Source: GCA-2770975 sp050248915 (GTDB taxonomy: Bacteria > Cyanobacteriota > Sericytochromatia > UBA7694). Taken from it: 64,000 nt of DNA. Below, piece by piece: positions 32,725-41,413 of the stretch. The stretch covers positions 1 through 64,000 of the forward strand of contig JBFWRL010000002.1 in the NCBI GenBank assembly GCA_050248915.1, in the 5' to 3' direction. The position numbers and the translations under genes were made by a program. Position 1 is the stretch's first letter. Every line of letters starts with the position of its first letter. The notes beneath the pieces were generated by a model. It had not been told where the DNA came from, did no database searches, and saw nothing but the letters and a program-made list of their open reading frames with translations.

Positions 32725-33981
32725 TTAGGCTTTAGATTCCCAGACCCTTTCACCGCGTTTGTAAACGCTGTGTACCAGATTCACCCCAAAATGATAAGGC
32801 ACCCCCATGTGATTGGGGGTGTCCAAGACCACCAGATCGGCCTGACGCCCAGGTGCAATCACACCGGCACTTTGACCACGGTCAATCGCCCAGGCCGCAT
32901 TCACGGTGACCCCAGCCAGGGCCTCAATCGGCAAGAGGCCCATCTGGGTGCAGGCCAAAACACACATAAAGAGCTGCGACTCACAATAACAGCCGCCCGG
33001 ATTGAGATCGGTTGAGATCGCCAGGGGCAGATCCAGTTCGCGCATGGCAGCCGTGTCGGCATAGGGCAAACCCAAGTAAAAAGCCGTGCCGGGCAAGAGC
33101 ACAGGAATGGTGCCTGCCGCTTTCATTTTTTGCAGCCCTTCAAGTGGGGCAAATTGCAAATGGTCGGCTGAAATGGCCCCCAACTCGCCAGCCAGAAGCG
33201 AGCCACCAGAGGCGGCTAACTCATCGGCGTGCAATTTGAGTTTGAGACCGTGTTCCTGGGCTTTGAGCAAAATTCGGCGGGTTTCTTCGGGGGTAAAAAA
33301 GCCCTGCTCACAAAAGACGTCACAAAATTCGGCCAATTTGCGTTCGGCCACAATCGGGATCATCGCCAAAACGGCTTCGACATACTCCGCTTGGGAGTGC
33401 CCAGCGGGAACCGCATGGGCCCCCAAAAAGGTCGAAACCAACTCGATCGGCTGCAATCCCAAACTCGCCACAACCTCAAGCAGGCGCAGTTCATGTTCTA
33501 AATTAAGTCCATAGCCACTTTTGGCCTCTGCCGTGGTGGTACCATGGGCCAACATCCGTTCTAAACGGCCCAGCGCCGCCTGTTGCAAGTCTTCAAAAGA
33601 GGCCTCACGGGTTTTGCTGACGGTATAATTGATCCCCCCAGCCATGCGCTGATCTTTGGGCTGATTGCGGGCTGTGCGGATGCGCTGCACCAATTCATGC
33701 TCACGGGTACCGGCAAAGACCAAGTGGGTATGCGGGTCCACCAAGCCCGGCAAAACCGTGCGCCCCGAGAGTGAGACCACCGAGAAACCATGGGAGTTTT
33801 CAAATTCAGCCATTGGTCCCCAGCCCACAATTTGTCCCTCAGCCAGCTCCAGGTAGGCATTTTGTAAGATTTGAATTTGATCCATTTGTGAGGGCAAAAC
33901 GGGGCTGTTCTGGCCTGGAATAAACATGGTTACCAACTCAGCGATATCGGTCAGAAAAAAAGCTTTGTTTTGCGTACGCAC
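32725..33981 (-). CDS. hutI: Imidazolonepropionase
   Basis: HutI opens the imidazolone ring in histidine breakdown. It is an amidohydrolase with metal ligands in VDPHTHLVFAG, a later LGAHAVP, KLHADEL and STDLNPG. The GTG start at 33981 (GGGAGA ten bases before) gives 418 residues, near the normal length. A TTG at 34023 would add 14 residues but its GAGGG abuts the codon. The other hut genes are not in this window. Confidence 0.92.
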   Translation of the reverse strand: MRTQNKAFFLTDIAELVTMFIPGQNSPVLPSQMDQIQILQNAYLELAEGQIVGWGPMAEFENSHGFSVVSLSGRTVLPGLVDPHTHLVFAGTREHELVQRIRTARNQPKDQRMAGGINYTVSKTREASFEDLQQAALGRLERMLAHGTTTAEAKSGYGLNLEHELRLLEVVASLGLQPIELVSTFLGAHAVPAGHSQAEYVEAVLAMIPIVAERKLAEFCDVFCEQGFFTPEETRRILLKAQEHGLKLKLHADELAASGGSLLAGELGAISADHLQFAPLEGLQKMKAAGTIPVLLPGTAFYLGLPYADTAAMRELDLPLAISTDLNPGGCYCESQLFMCVLACTQMGLLPIEALAGVTVNAAWAIDRGQSAGVIAPGRQADLVVLDTPNHMGVPYHFGVNLVHSVYKRGERVWESKA

Positions 33982-34057
33982 GTTCTGAGACTCTCCCAAA
34001 AGCAAAATTTTGTCCTGATTCAACCCTCAAACTAACACACCCAGAAGCAAGATGGGT

Positions 34058-34087
34058 TTGTATTTTCAGAGCAATTCAGATTAAAAT
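34058..34087 (+). promoter_or_regulatory. Putative sigma-70 promoter of the hybrid kinase gene
   Basis: TTGTAT (34058-34063) and TAAAAT (34082-34087) are separated by 18 bases, 64 bases ahead of the kinase start and divergent from hutI. Confidence 0.4.
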
Positions 34088-34151
34088 AAAGCTACCATCA
34101 ACAGGAAAAGGGAAACTGTGCCCCGCTTTTAATCGGGCATGGTCTGACAGG

Positions 34152-36146
34152 ATGTTTGATCACAGTAATGCATTGGGTTCGGGTTCTTTAGACCTCTTGG
34201 CGCAAATGCCCGTGATGACATTGGTGTGGCACAACAGCTCGGAGCCAACGCTCTTTTTTGCCAGCCCATGCCTCTTGCAGCAGACAGGATACAGCCAAGA
34301 AACGCTGATCAACTCATCTTTTGGCTGGCAAAACCTCTTCCCCGAAGAGGCCCCGCTTCTGACCAAGTGGCTCAGTCAACCAGAACAATTGCCACAAAGC
34401 CTGGCAGTCAGTTTTCGCCACGCTTCGGGCAGTGAGTCCCGGCAGCGCCTGACCCTGAGCCTGATTCAAGATGGGACAGGCCAAGCCCTCTTGGGCTGCT
34501 TAGAACCACTCGAACAAGCACCCACGCAGTCGCCCACCACCCGTCAAGCCCAAGAACTCCTAACCGCCATCATTGAAGCCTCTCCTTTGCCCATTTATTC
34601 GGTCACCACCGAAGGGATTGTGACCAGCTGGAACCCTGCTGCGGAATCTGTTTTTGGTTTTTCACAGGCCGAAGCCTTGGGCCATCCGCTGCCCATTGTT
34701 CAGAATGAACACCGCGAAGAATTTGATCGTTTGCGCCAACAGGTCTTAAAGGGGCAAATTTACCAGGGGGTTGAAGTGGTTCGCAAAAACCGCGAAGGCC
34801 AAGATCTGTTTTTAAGCCTGAACGTCGCCCCACTTTACGATCATCAGGGCCAAACCAACGGCATTTTGGCTGTCACCGAAGATATTACCAAACGCAAACA
34901 GGCAGAACAGGAATTGATCTCCCTCAATTTTGGCCTGGAGGAGCGCGTGCGCGAACGCACCAGTGAATTAGAGACAGAGATTGTCCAGCGCACCCAGATG
35001 GAATTGCAACTCAAACAGACCAATGCCGAGTTGGCCCATGCCGTGCGTATCAAAGATGAATTTTTGGCCAATATGAGTCATGAGTTGCGCACCCCGCTCA
35101 CGGCAATTTTGGGTTTGACCGAACTGCTCTTGGACAAAGAACCCAGTACACAAAACCTGCAATTTTTAAACACCATCCACGACAGTGGGCAACACCTCTT
35201 GTCCCTGATCAATGATATTCTCGATCTGGCCAAAATCGGGGCCGGGCATCTGTCTCTGCGACCAGAGCCCCTGTTGCTCGATGAAGTCTGTGAAAACAGC
35301 CTGCGTCTGGTGCGTCAGATGGCCCTGCTCAAACGCCAAACCCTGCGCTACGAAGCGCTGCCCGAGCCCATTTGGATCCACGCCGATCGCATTCGCCTCA
35401 AACAAATTTTGGTCAACTTGCTCAGCAATGCGGTCAAATTTACCTGGCCCGGTGGGCAGATTTGTTTGCGTACCCGTTTGAATGAAGCCACCCAGGAGGT
35501 CATGATTGAAGTTGAAGATACCGGCATTGGCATTGCCGTTGAAGATCAAGAACAGATTTTTAAGCCCTTCATTCAGCTCGACAGCGGTCTCAATCGCCAC
35601 GCAGGCGGCACAGGTCTGGGACTGGCCTTGGTGCGTCATTTGACTCAATTACATGCCGGAAAAATTCAGGTTAACAGCCATCCTGGTCAGGGCAGCAGTT
35701 TTGCCATTTATCTGCCCTGGAAGCCCTTGGAGCGCCACGAAAAACACACCCAAAACACAGCCCCGCCCGCAGCCCCCCGCGGACAAGGTGAGCGGATTTT
35801 ATTGGTCGAAGACCAGAGTGAAAATGTCTTTATGCTGGAGTCGTATCTGTCTGAATTGGGCTACGAGGTCCAGGTCGCCCAAACCGGCCATGAAGCGATC
35901 GAACTCAACAGCCCTTGGCCCGATTTGATTTTGCTGGATATTCATCTGCCAGGCCTCAATGGCTACGAGGTCTTAAACCATTTACAGACCCAAGGCCACG
36001 AACATATTCCCGTCATGGCCCTGACCGCTTTGACGGGCACCAGTGAGCGTGAAAAAATTCTGGCTGCAGGCGCCAAACAATGTCTGCACAAACCTTTTCC
36101 GCTCCACGAATTGGCGCAAAAAATGCGCGAATTGCTGGCAAGTTAA
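34152..36146 (+). CDS. Hybrid sensor histidine kinase (PAS-HisKA-HATPase-receiver)
   Basis: This 664-residue cytosolic signalling protein has two PAS-like domains (about 15-115 and 135-255), a coiled coil (265-300), a HisKA domain with the phospho-acceptor His in NMSHELRTPLTAILG, and an ATPase domain (NLLSNAVKFTWPGG, DTGIGI, GGTGLGLAL). The C-terminal receiver (about 550-664) has its phospho-Asp in LILLDIHLPGLNGYEVL and Lys in CLHKPFP. No transmembrane segments were found. No response regulator gene adjoins it. Confidence 0.93.
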   Translation: MFDHSNALGSGSLDLLAQMPVMTLVWHNSSEPTLFFASPCLLQQTGYSQETLINSSFGWQNLFPEEAPLLTKWLSQPEQLPQSLAVSFRHASGSESRQRLTLSLIQDGTGQALLGCLEPLEQAPTQSPTTRQAQELLTAIIEASPLPIYSVTTEGIVTSWNPAAESVFGFSQAEALGHPLPIVQNEHREEFDRLRQQVLKGQIYQGVEVVRKNREGQDLFLSLNVAPLYDHQGQTNGILAVTEDITKRKQAEQELISLNFGLEERVRERTSELETEIVQRTQMELQLKQTNAELAHAVRIKDEFLANMSHELRTPLTAILGLTELLLDKEPSTQNLQFLNTIHDSGQHLLSLINDILDLAKIGAGHLSLRPEPLLLDEVCENSLRLVRQMALLKRQTLRYEALPEPIWIHADRIRLKQILVNLLSNAVKFTWPGGQICLRTRLNEATQEVMIEVEDTGIGIAVEDQEQIFKPFIQLDSGLNRHAGGTGLGLALVRHLTQLHAGKIQVNSHPGQGSSFAIYLPWKPLERHEKHTQNTAPPAAPRGQGERILLVEDQSENVFMLESYLSELGYEVQVAQTGHEAIELNSPWPDLILLDIHLPGLNGYEVLNHLQTQGHEHIPVMALTALTGTSEREKILAAGAKQCLHKPFPLHELAQKMRELLAS

Positions 36147-36185
36147 CTCACATGTTAACGCGTTAAGAGGTCAAGAAGCAGCCGT

Positions 36186-36743
36186 TTAGAGGCTGAAAGA
36201 GTAACTCAAAACGGGGGTTTTGTCGAGGCTGGCCGTGAGGGAAAAGGGGGCCAACAACTCGCTGATCCGGTATTTGTCTTCCAACATGCGGTTGTAGTCA
36301 TCCGTCATGACATAAGCGTCCCGAATATTCCAGAGATGGTAACCGAGCAGGGTCAGGGTAATCATCAAATTGCCCAAACCAGCCGCTTCTTCAGGCCGAT
36401 TTGAAAGCAAGGCATAACCGGCCAGACCACCGGCCAAAAGCACGGTACCGCCACCCATAATCCAGAAACTGCGGGGATTGTCATTGCCCACATAGAGCTG
36501 TCCCAAACCGGGGTACAAAGTGGAAAGCAAAAGCGCCCGTGCGGGATCGCGCTTCATTTCACTCAGACTTTCTTGCCGACGCCGATCCATTTGGGCCAAT
36601 TCCATTTTTTCAGACAGGCTCAAAGAAGTCGCAAAAAGAGGGCTGCTCTGCTCGGGTAGCTCGGGTGCGGCCTGAGCAGGAAAAGCCAAAGAAGCAGTCA
36701 TCAGACCGCAAACAGCCAGGGATTTCCACTGAAATTTTCTCAT
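36186..36743 (-). CDS. Exported DUF5683-like protein
   Basis: The 185-residue protein has a Sec signal (cleavage likely after AQAA, about residue 26). ALLLSTLYPGLGQLYVGND and two hydrophobic helices follow (about 95-112 and 125-140). The STLYPGLGQ segment is typical of DUF5683 and related small membrane proteins. Function unknown. It lies 88 bases downstream of pgeF on the same strand. Confidence 0.6.
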   Translation of the reverse strand: MRKFQWKSLAVCGLMTASLAFPAQAAPELPEQSSPLFATSLSLSEKMELAQMDRRRQESLSEMKRDPARALLLSTLYPGLGQLYVGNDNPRSFWIMGGGTVLLAGGLAGYALLSNRPEEAAGLGNLMITLTLLGYHLWNIRDAYVMTDDYNRMLEDKYRISELLAPFSLTASLDKTPVLSYSFSL

Positions 36744-36831
36744 GTGTTCCAGAATACCATACCTTCTAAGAATTGTTGATAGCTGCGATCACAAATTCGC
36801 CCAGGATCCCCATCAGGAGCTGAAACAAGAC

Positions 36832-37635
36832 TCAATCAACCCAACCAATCAGCCCCCCCAATCGCCCGGTGACCCCGCTATCGCGGCGAAAAGAGAAAAA
36901 GAGCTCGGGCTCGCTCACGGTGCAGCGATTCAGACTCCAAATAGCCGAGGCTGGCAATCCCGCTTCTAGAGCCTGACGCCGATTGATCTCCACCAAATCA
37001 AGCAGGTATTTGTCTCCCTTGGAACGAGCCAGGCGGGAATCATTCAGATCCATCTGATCGGCAAAGGCCTCAGCGACTTCGGGACCCACTTCGAATTGTT
37101 CAAAACCAATCCCCGGACCAATCGCCACTTGAATTTGGGCAGGCTCAGCTCCAAATTCAGCGCAGAGTCGCTCAATGGCCCGCCTCAGAATCTGGGCTTG
37201 GGTGCCACGCCAGCCAGCATGAACGGCCCCCACGGCATGCACCTCGGGGGCGACCAAAAGAATAGGCAAACAATCGGCCACTTGAATCAAGAGTGGCACC
37301 TGGCTGTCGGCAGTGATCAGGCCATCGGTCTCGGGAACACCGTCTTCCTGAGCCATCGCCCCACGCCCAACATGGCGGGCATCAACCGTTTGAATGCCTG
37401 CTCCGTGGCATTGACGGCAGGCTACCCAGCGCGAAGCATCCAATTCCAGAGCTTGACCCAAACGGCGGCGGTTTTCGCTGACGGCCTCAAAGGTCTCGTT
37501 TTCACCCGTGGGGTATTTGAGGTTGAGCGCGGCATAGGGGCCTTCACTCACCCCACCAGCGCGGGTCGAAAAGCCATGGCGCAGACCGGGAATCTGGTTC
37601 CAGTGCGGGTGGCTCAAAAAAAGAGGGGAGGACAT
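36832..37635 (-). CDS. pgeF: Laccase-domain purine nucleoside phosphorylase/adenosine deaminase, PgeF (YlmD/YfiH) family
   Basis: Proteins of this family were first called polyphenol oxidases and were later shown to act on purine nucleosides; in E. coli, YfiH/PgeF affects peptidoglycan quality. The 267-residue protein has the three zinc ligands in QCHGAGI, VADCLPI and AVHAGWRG, and ends with RCTVSEPELFFSFRRD. ATG 37635 has AGGAG seven bases upstream; a TTG at 37659 would overlap this site. A 35-codon reading frame ends just before it. Confidence 0.92.
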   Translation of the reverse strand: MSSPLFLSHPHWNQIPGLRHGFSTRAGGVSEGPYAALNLKYPTGENETFEAVSENRRRLGQALELDASRWVACRQCHGAGIQTVDARHVGRGAMAQEDGVPETDGLITADSQVPLLIQVADCLPILLVAPEVHAVGAVHAGWRGTQAQILRRAIERLCAEFGAEPAQIQVAIGPGIGFEQFEVGPEVAEAFADQMDLNDSRLARSKGDKYLLDLVEINRRQALEAGLPASAIWSLNRCTVSEPELFFSFRRDSGVTGRLGGLIGWVD

Positions 37636-37655
37636 CACCTGACTCCTATTAAGAA

Positions 37656-37763
37656 TCAAAGACGGGTTTTGCGGCCAGAATTAACAGCGGTTAAAACCAG
37701 AGCCGCCACGCCAAATGCCAGGGCCAGAGATTGAAAAACCAGGGTGAGTATTCGTAAGCGCAT
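37656..37763 (-). CDS. Small single-helix membrane protein, possibly on a leaderless transcript
   Basis: An ATG at 37763 opens a 35-residue frame: MRLRILTLVFQSLALAFG and a continuing hydrophobic helix, ending in basic residues GRKTRL. It reads as one membrane span with positive ends. A strong promoter ends seven bases before the ATG, which would leave almost no leader. The stop is 20 bases before the pgeF start, so both should share an mRNA. It could also be an untranslated leader of pgeF. Confidence 0.5.
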   Translation of the reverse strand: MRLRILTLVFQSLALAFGVAALVLTAVNSGRKTRL

Positions 37764-37770
37764 GGGTTCT

Positions 37771-37800
37771 ATTATAGCCCAAAGTGCTCACTTAGCCCAA
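37771..37800 (-). promoter_or_regulatory. Sigma-70 promoter for the small ORF and pgeF
   Basis: On the minus strand TTGGGC (37800-37795), 18 bases, then a consensus TATAAT (37776-37771). Only seven bases separate the -10 from the small ORF's ATG. Confidence 0.65.
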
Positions 37801-37831
37801 AGCAGCGAACAAAGATGGAGCTTGGTTATGG

Positions 37832-38425
37832 CTAACTTTCGGATTGGTAGCGTTTGAGGGTCTTGCGCACCCACGTCATATATCGCTCATACGAACCGCT
37901 GGCCTGGCTGATCTGGTAATCCTGTTTTAAAATGCTGCGCACAGGGGCAATGGGATCTGACATGGCCCGCTTAATTGGGCGATGGGAGGCCGCTTTGCGG
38001 GGTGGGGTGTAATTTTTACGCAGCGTCAGTGGGACCGGTTGTGCAAACACGCGAGAGCTCCGGGCAGGCAAAGGTTGGCGTTTAACCACCGGCACAGATA
38101 CCAAGTACTGCTTGGGCTGTGCTGGGCTGACCTGCTGTGGGCGGGGCTCCGGTAAAGTCATTTGTTGGGTGAGTGTAGGCAGTTGACTGACCCTTACAGG
38201 CACGGGCTGAAGAGCTTGACGGGCAGCAGGCACCACCGCCACACTGCACATAAACACCACCAATAATTGCAAAATAAAATTACTTTCCCGATCAAAGACC
38301 AGAAAGGCTTGGTGCAAAGCACCCCGGAACGTCTTTGGTTGAGCGGGCGAAAGTACCTGGGTTTCGTTCACGGAATCTGGTAATTGTTTGGCTGAGGCCT
38401 CAGGTAAGTCTGCGGACGTCGGCAT
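37832..38425 (-). CDS. Single-span membrane protein with proline-rich region, unknown family
   Basis: The 197-residue protein has a cytosolic N-terminus, one predicted span near 49-68 (NFILQLLVVFMCSVAVVPAA) and a proline/glutamine/arginine-rich remainder with a basic C-terminus (RYMTWVRKTLKRYQSES). It has a perfect AGGAGG ribosome site and a well-formed promoter. The layout is reminiscent of TonB-like or scaffold proteins, but the TonB C-terminal domain is not seen. It follows the radical SAM gene on the same strand. Confidence 0.6.
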   Translation of the reverse strand: MPTSADLPEASAKQLPDSVNETQVLSPAQPKTFRGALHQAFLVFDRESNFILQLLVVFMCSVAVVPAARQALQPVPVRVSQLPTLTQQMTLPEPRPQQVSPAQPKQYLVSVPVVKRQPLPARSSRVFAQPVPLTLRKNYTPPRKAASHRPIKRAMSDPIAPVRSILKQDYQISQASGSYERYMTWVRKTLKRYQSES

Positions 38426-38459
38426 GACCTTTTCCTCCTCTTGAACCTTGGGTGTTTAG

Positions 38460-38488
38460 ATTATAAACAAGGCCAAGCCTAATTGTAA
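38460..38488 (-). promoter_or_regulatory. Sigma-70 promoter for the proline-rich membrane protein
   Basis: TTACAA (38488-38483) and TATAAT (38465-38460) are spaced by 17 bases on the minus strand. The -35 lies inside the 3' end of the radical SAM gene. The start codon is about 35 bases from the -10. Confidence 0.7.
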
Positions 38489-40431
38489 AGTTTTATAAAT
38501 TTTTTTGTACTTTTGTTATTGGGTTGTTCTTGGAGTTGATCAAAGGGCGGGCCCGCCCAGTCTTTGCAATAGACCACAGCCCCTGGGCGCAAAGGCACAG
38601 GTTGATCAGACAAAAGCCCTTGATAATACGCCCAGAGATTCCAGCCTAACCGCAGCTCCCAGGGTTGCCCATGGGCCTGCCCCAAAAAGAGCGAACGGGA
38701 AAGTGCCAAACTGTCTTGCAAAAGCCCTGCTGGCAGCGAAAGTCCCCGCTCTTGTAGCAGGTGTTCCAGAACAATCTGGTTTTGGAGGTAAAAGGCATCG
38801 AGACTCTGGCTCTGTAAAATGCCCATCATGACGTAATCATGGGCCTCTAGCCAGACCTGCAGCGGCGAATTGCTGACCAAGGGCCCCAAACAAAAAGGGG
38901 TATCCCCCTCACTTGCGGCACGGGCCTTGCGCAGAAAAAACCGCCAGATATCCTCCAGCATCCAGGCCTGGGCGGGCTGGGGACGCATATAGGCCTCAAA
39001 CAGGCAGCGAAAAGACAGACCCAACTCCAGATTGAGCAGCATCAACGGCAATTGCAAGAGTTTGCGGTTAAAGTGCAGCAATTCGCTGAACCAGGCATAG
39101 GTCTTCATGTTGACCCAATCTTCTCGGGTATAGCTCTTGCAGGCCACCACCATTTGTTGCTGCTCGCCCAAACCATCGCGGGACTCACTCACCGCATCGT
39201 TGGAAAAGACATAGGGAATGGTGACATACTCCACCCCATATTCGGCTTGGTAAAGTGGATCGCCCAATTCGGCGTTGGGCAAGACATAACAATTAAAATA
39301 GCGAATATGGTGGTGTTGGCCTTCGCTGATTACCTGGGAAATGCCCTCGGCAAAAGAGTCGTAGCTCTCTCCCGGCAGGCCGATAATCATATCGGTATAA
39401 GTGGGCACCCCATCGCGGCGAAAGCGGATTTGCAATTCGCGGTAGCTCTGCAAAGAGATATTTTCGCGGCGAATGGCTTTGAGCACCTCGGGGTTGAGGG
39501 ATTGTAACGAGAGCGTGGCGGACTGATTCAAGCCACTTTCACAGAGGCGCTTTTGAATCTGGTAAGCCCGATCGGTGACATTCTTGGTGTTCTGAATCAC
39601 GAAGGTCTGGGGAAAACCCTGGGTTTGATGAGCTTTGATCATGGCCTCGGTAAGAGCTTGATCGCGTTTAAGAATGCCAAAATTGGCATCACAGCTAAAC
39701 ACCACCTTGATGCGGTGTTTGACAAACCAGGCTATTTCAGCACCCAGGCGTTGCTCACCAAAACCCAAGACCTTGCTGCGGGTGGCCGAGCCCCAATCGC
39801 AAAAACTGCACGAAAACGGACAGCCCCGATTGGTCTCCCAGAGAGCGATCCAGTCTTCTGAGGGATGGGTTTTCATCAGCAAATCAAAGGCCCCGCTCAG
39901 GTAGGGAGAGGGAATTTCTTCCAGATCTTGGATGCGGGGCGCATTGGCCTGACGAAAATACGCGCCCGCTTTGAGATAAGAAATACCGGGGATTCCCGTC
40001 CAGTCAGCACCGGGTAAGGCCTCCAAAAGGGCCAAGAAACTGCGTTCACCTTCGCCATGGACACAGAGATCCACCCAGGGATGGTCACGCAAAAAACGCT
40101 CCGAACGCTCAGGCACCTGTGGCCCACCGACCACAATCAGGGTCTGGGGCTGACGGCGCTTAAGTGCTTCGGCCACCGCCAGCGAAAAACGGGCATTCCA
40201 GGTATAGAGGCTAAAACCCGCCACATCAACCAAGCGAAAAGCTTGAACAGCCTGTTCCAGAGCCATGCGGCGAAAGAGTGGCGGCAAAAAAGTATAGCGG
40301 GAGGGGTTCTGGGCCTGACCGCGCACATAACTTTCGAGCAAGCCAGCGGCATAAGGCAGATAAATCTGACCCATATGCGGTTGGTTGACCTGCATCAGGC
40401 GAATAATCAGCGAAGATGTGAGCTGTCCCAT
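38479..40431 (-). CDS. B12-binding-domain radical SAM protein
   Basis: The 650-residue protein has an N-terminal cobalamin-binding-like Rossmann domain (about 10-150, with VVGGPQVPE and VDLCVHGEGE) and a radical SAM barrel with the cluster motif CPFSCSFCDWG near residue 210. Downstream, YTDMIIGLPGESYDSF is the typical elongated-barrel segment. The C-terminal 250 residues are alpha-helical and unassigned. Such enzymes often methylate or rearrange unactivated carbons in natural products, lipids or peptides. The substrate is unknown. No precursor peptide was found next to it. Confidence 0.85.
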   Translation of the reverse strand: MGQLTSSLIIRLMQVNQPHMGQIYLPYAAGLLESYVRGQAQNPSRYTFLPPLFRRMALEQAVQAFRLVDVAGFSLYTWNARFSLAVAEALKRRQPQTLIVVGGPQVPERSERFLRDHPWVDLCVHGEGERSFLALLEALPGADWTGIPGISYLKAGAYFRQANAPRIQDLEEIPSPYLSGAFDLLMKTHPSEDWIALWETNRGCPFSCSFCDWGSATRSKVLGFGEQRLGAEIAWFVKHRIKVVFSCDANFGILKRDQALTEAMIKAHQTQGFPQTFVIQNTKNVTDRAYQIQKRLCESGLNQSATLSLQSLNPEVLKAIRRENISLQSYRELQIRFRRDGVPTYTDMIIGLPGESYDSFAEGISQVISEGQHHHIRYFNCYVLPNAELGDPLYQAEYGVEYVTIPYVFSNDAVSESRDGLGEQQQMVVACKSYTREDWVNMKTYAWFSELLHFNRKLLQLPLMLLNLELGLSFRCLFEAYMRPQPAQAWMLEDIWRFFLRKARAASEGDTPFCLGPLVSNSPLQVWLEAHDYVMMGILQSQSLDAFYLQNQIVLEHLLQERGLSLPAGLLQDSLALSRSLFLGQAHGQPWELRLGWNLWAYYQGLLSDQPVPLRPGAVVYCKDWAGPPFDQLQEQPNNKSTKKFIKLYN

Positions 40432-40546
40432 GGGGTAATACGCTCGGGGGAAAGGTTGTTTTTATTCTAACACAGTGGCTACAGCGGCTTTTTCCCGCCG
40501 GGCATGTTATGCTAAAACCGATCCCAAAACGACAGGAAAAGCCAGA

Positions 40547-41401
40547 ATGCCGCATTCCCACTGGGCCCTACAAATTGCCTACAATGGCAGCCAATTTCAG
40601 GGCTTTCAGACCCAGCCAAGACAGCGCACGGTGCAAGCAGAACTGGAACGGGCCCTCAAACAATTGCTCAGACAGCCCTGTCCCGTCACCGTCGCTGGTC
40701 GCACCGACGCTGGCGTACATGCCCATGGACAGGTGGTCAGCTTCAGCGCCCAACTGCCCTTTCCAGCATCTGAACTCAGGCGTTTATTGCCCCATTTTTT
40801 GCCCGAAGACCTGGCTTTAAAAGGCCTTTGGCCGGTACCGGCCCATTTCCACGCGCGCTTCAGTGCCCGGGGCCGGCATTACCGCTATTTGCTGCGCCTG
40901 AATTCGGCCCCAGATCCCTTTCAAAGCCAATTGTGTTGGCAATTGCGCTCTGCGGTAGAGGTCAAAGCCTTGGCAGAAGCTTGGGCTCAATGCCAAGGCC
41001 AACACGATTTTGGCCCACTGGCCCGCTCCCAGCCCAATCAGCGAGACAGCCATTTGCGCGTCTATTTCAGTGAGTTGCGGCCCCAAGGCGAATTTTATGC
41101 CCTCGAAATCATCGCAAACCGCTTTCTGACGTCGTTGGTGCGCCGCTTGGTAGGCACCGCCCTGGACATGGCACGGGGCCGCTTGCCCGCGGATTATCTG
41201 ACACAAATTTTGAGTGCAAAAATCCTCCCCCCCGAGCCCCAAGGCCAATTGGCCCCCCCTCAGGGCCTTTACCTCTGCCAGGTACTTTATCCACCTGAAT
41301 ATGGCATCCAGCCACACTATCCCCATCCTCTCTGCCAGGCCAGCGAAGCCCGCATCCCAGCCGAGGCACTCAGTGATCCGGGTCAATGGTGGCAAGTCTA
41401 A
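40547..41401 (+). CDS. truA: tRNA pseudouridine(38-40) synthase TruA
   Basis: TruA makes pseudouridine at positions 38-40 of many tRNA anticodon arms. ATG 40547 gives 284 residues starting MPHSHWALQIAYNGSQFQGFQTQP, as expected. The catalytic Asp is in GRTDAGVHAHGQVVSF. RGRHYRYLL and the late ANRFLTSLVRRLVGTAL are also family motifs. A longer frame from 40475 lacks a ribosome site and would add unrelated residues. Confidence 0.95.
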   Translation: MPHSHWALQIAYNGSQFQGFQTQPRQRTVQAELERALKQLLRQPCPVTVAGRTDAGVHAHGQVVSFSAQLPFPASELRRLLPHFLPEDLALKGLWPVPAHFHARFSARGRHYRYLLRLNSAPDPFQSQLCWQLRSAVEVKALAEAWAQCQGQHDFGPLARSQPNQRDSHLRVYFSELRPQGEFYALEIIANRFLTSLVRRLVGTALDMARGRLPADYLTQILSAKILPPEPQGQLAPPQGLYLCQVLYPPEYGIQPHYPHPLCQASEARIPAEALSDPGQWWQV

Positions 41402-41413
41402 TGCGCTCAGGAC

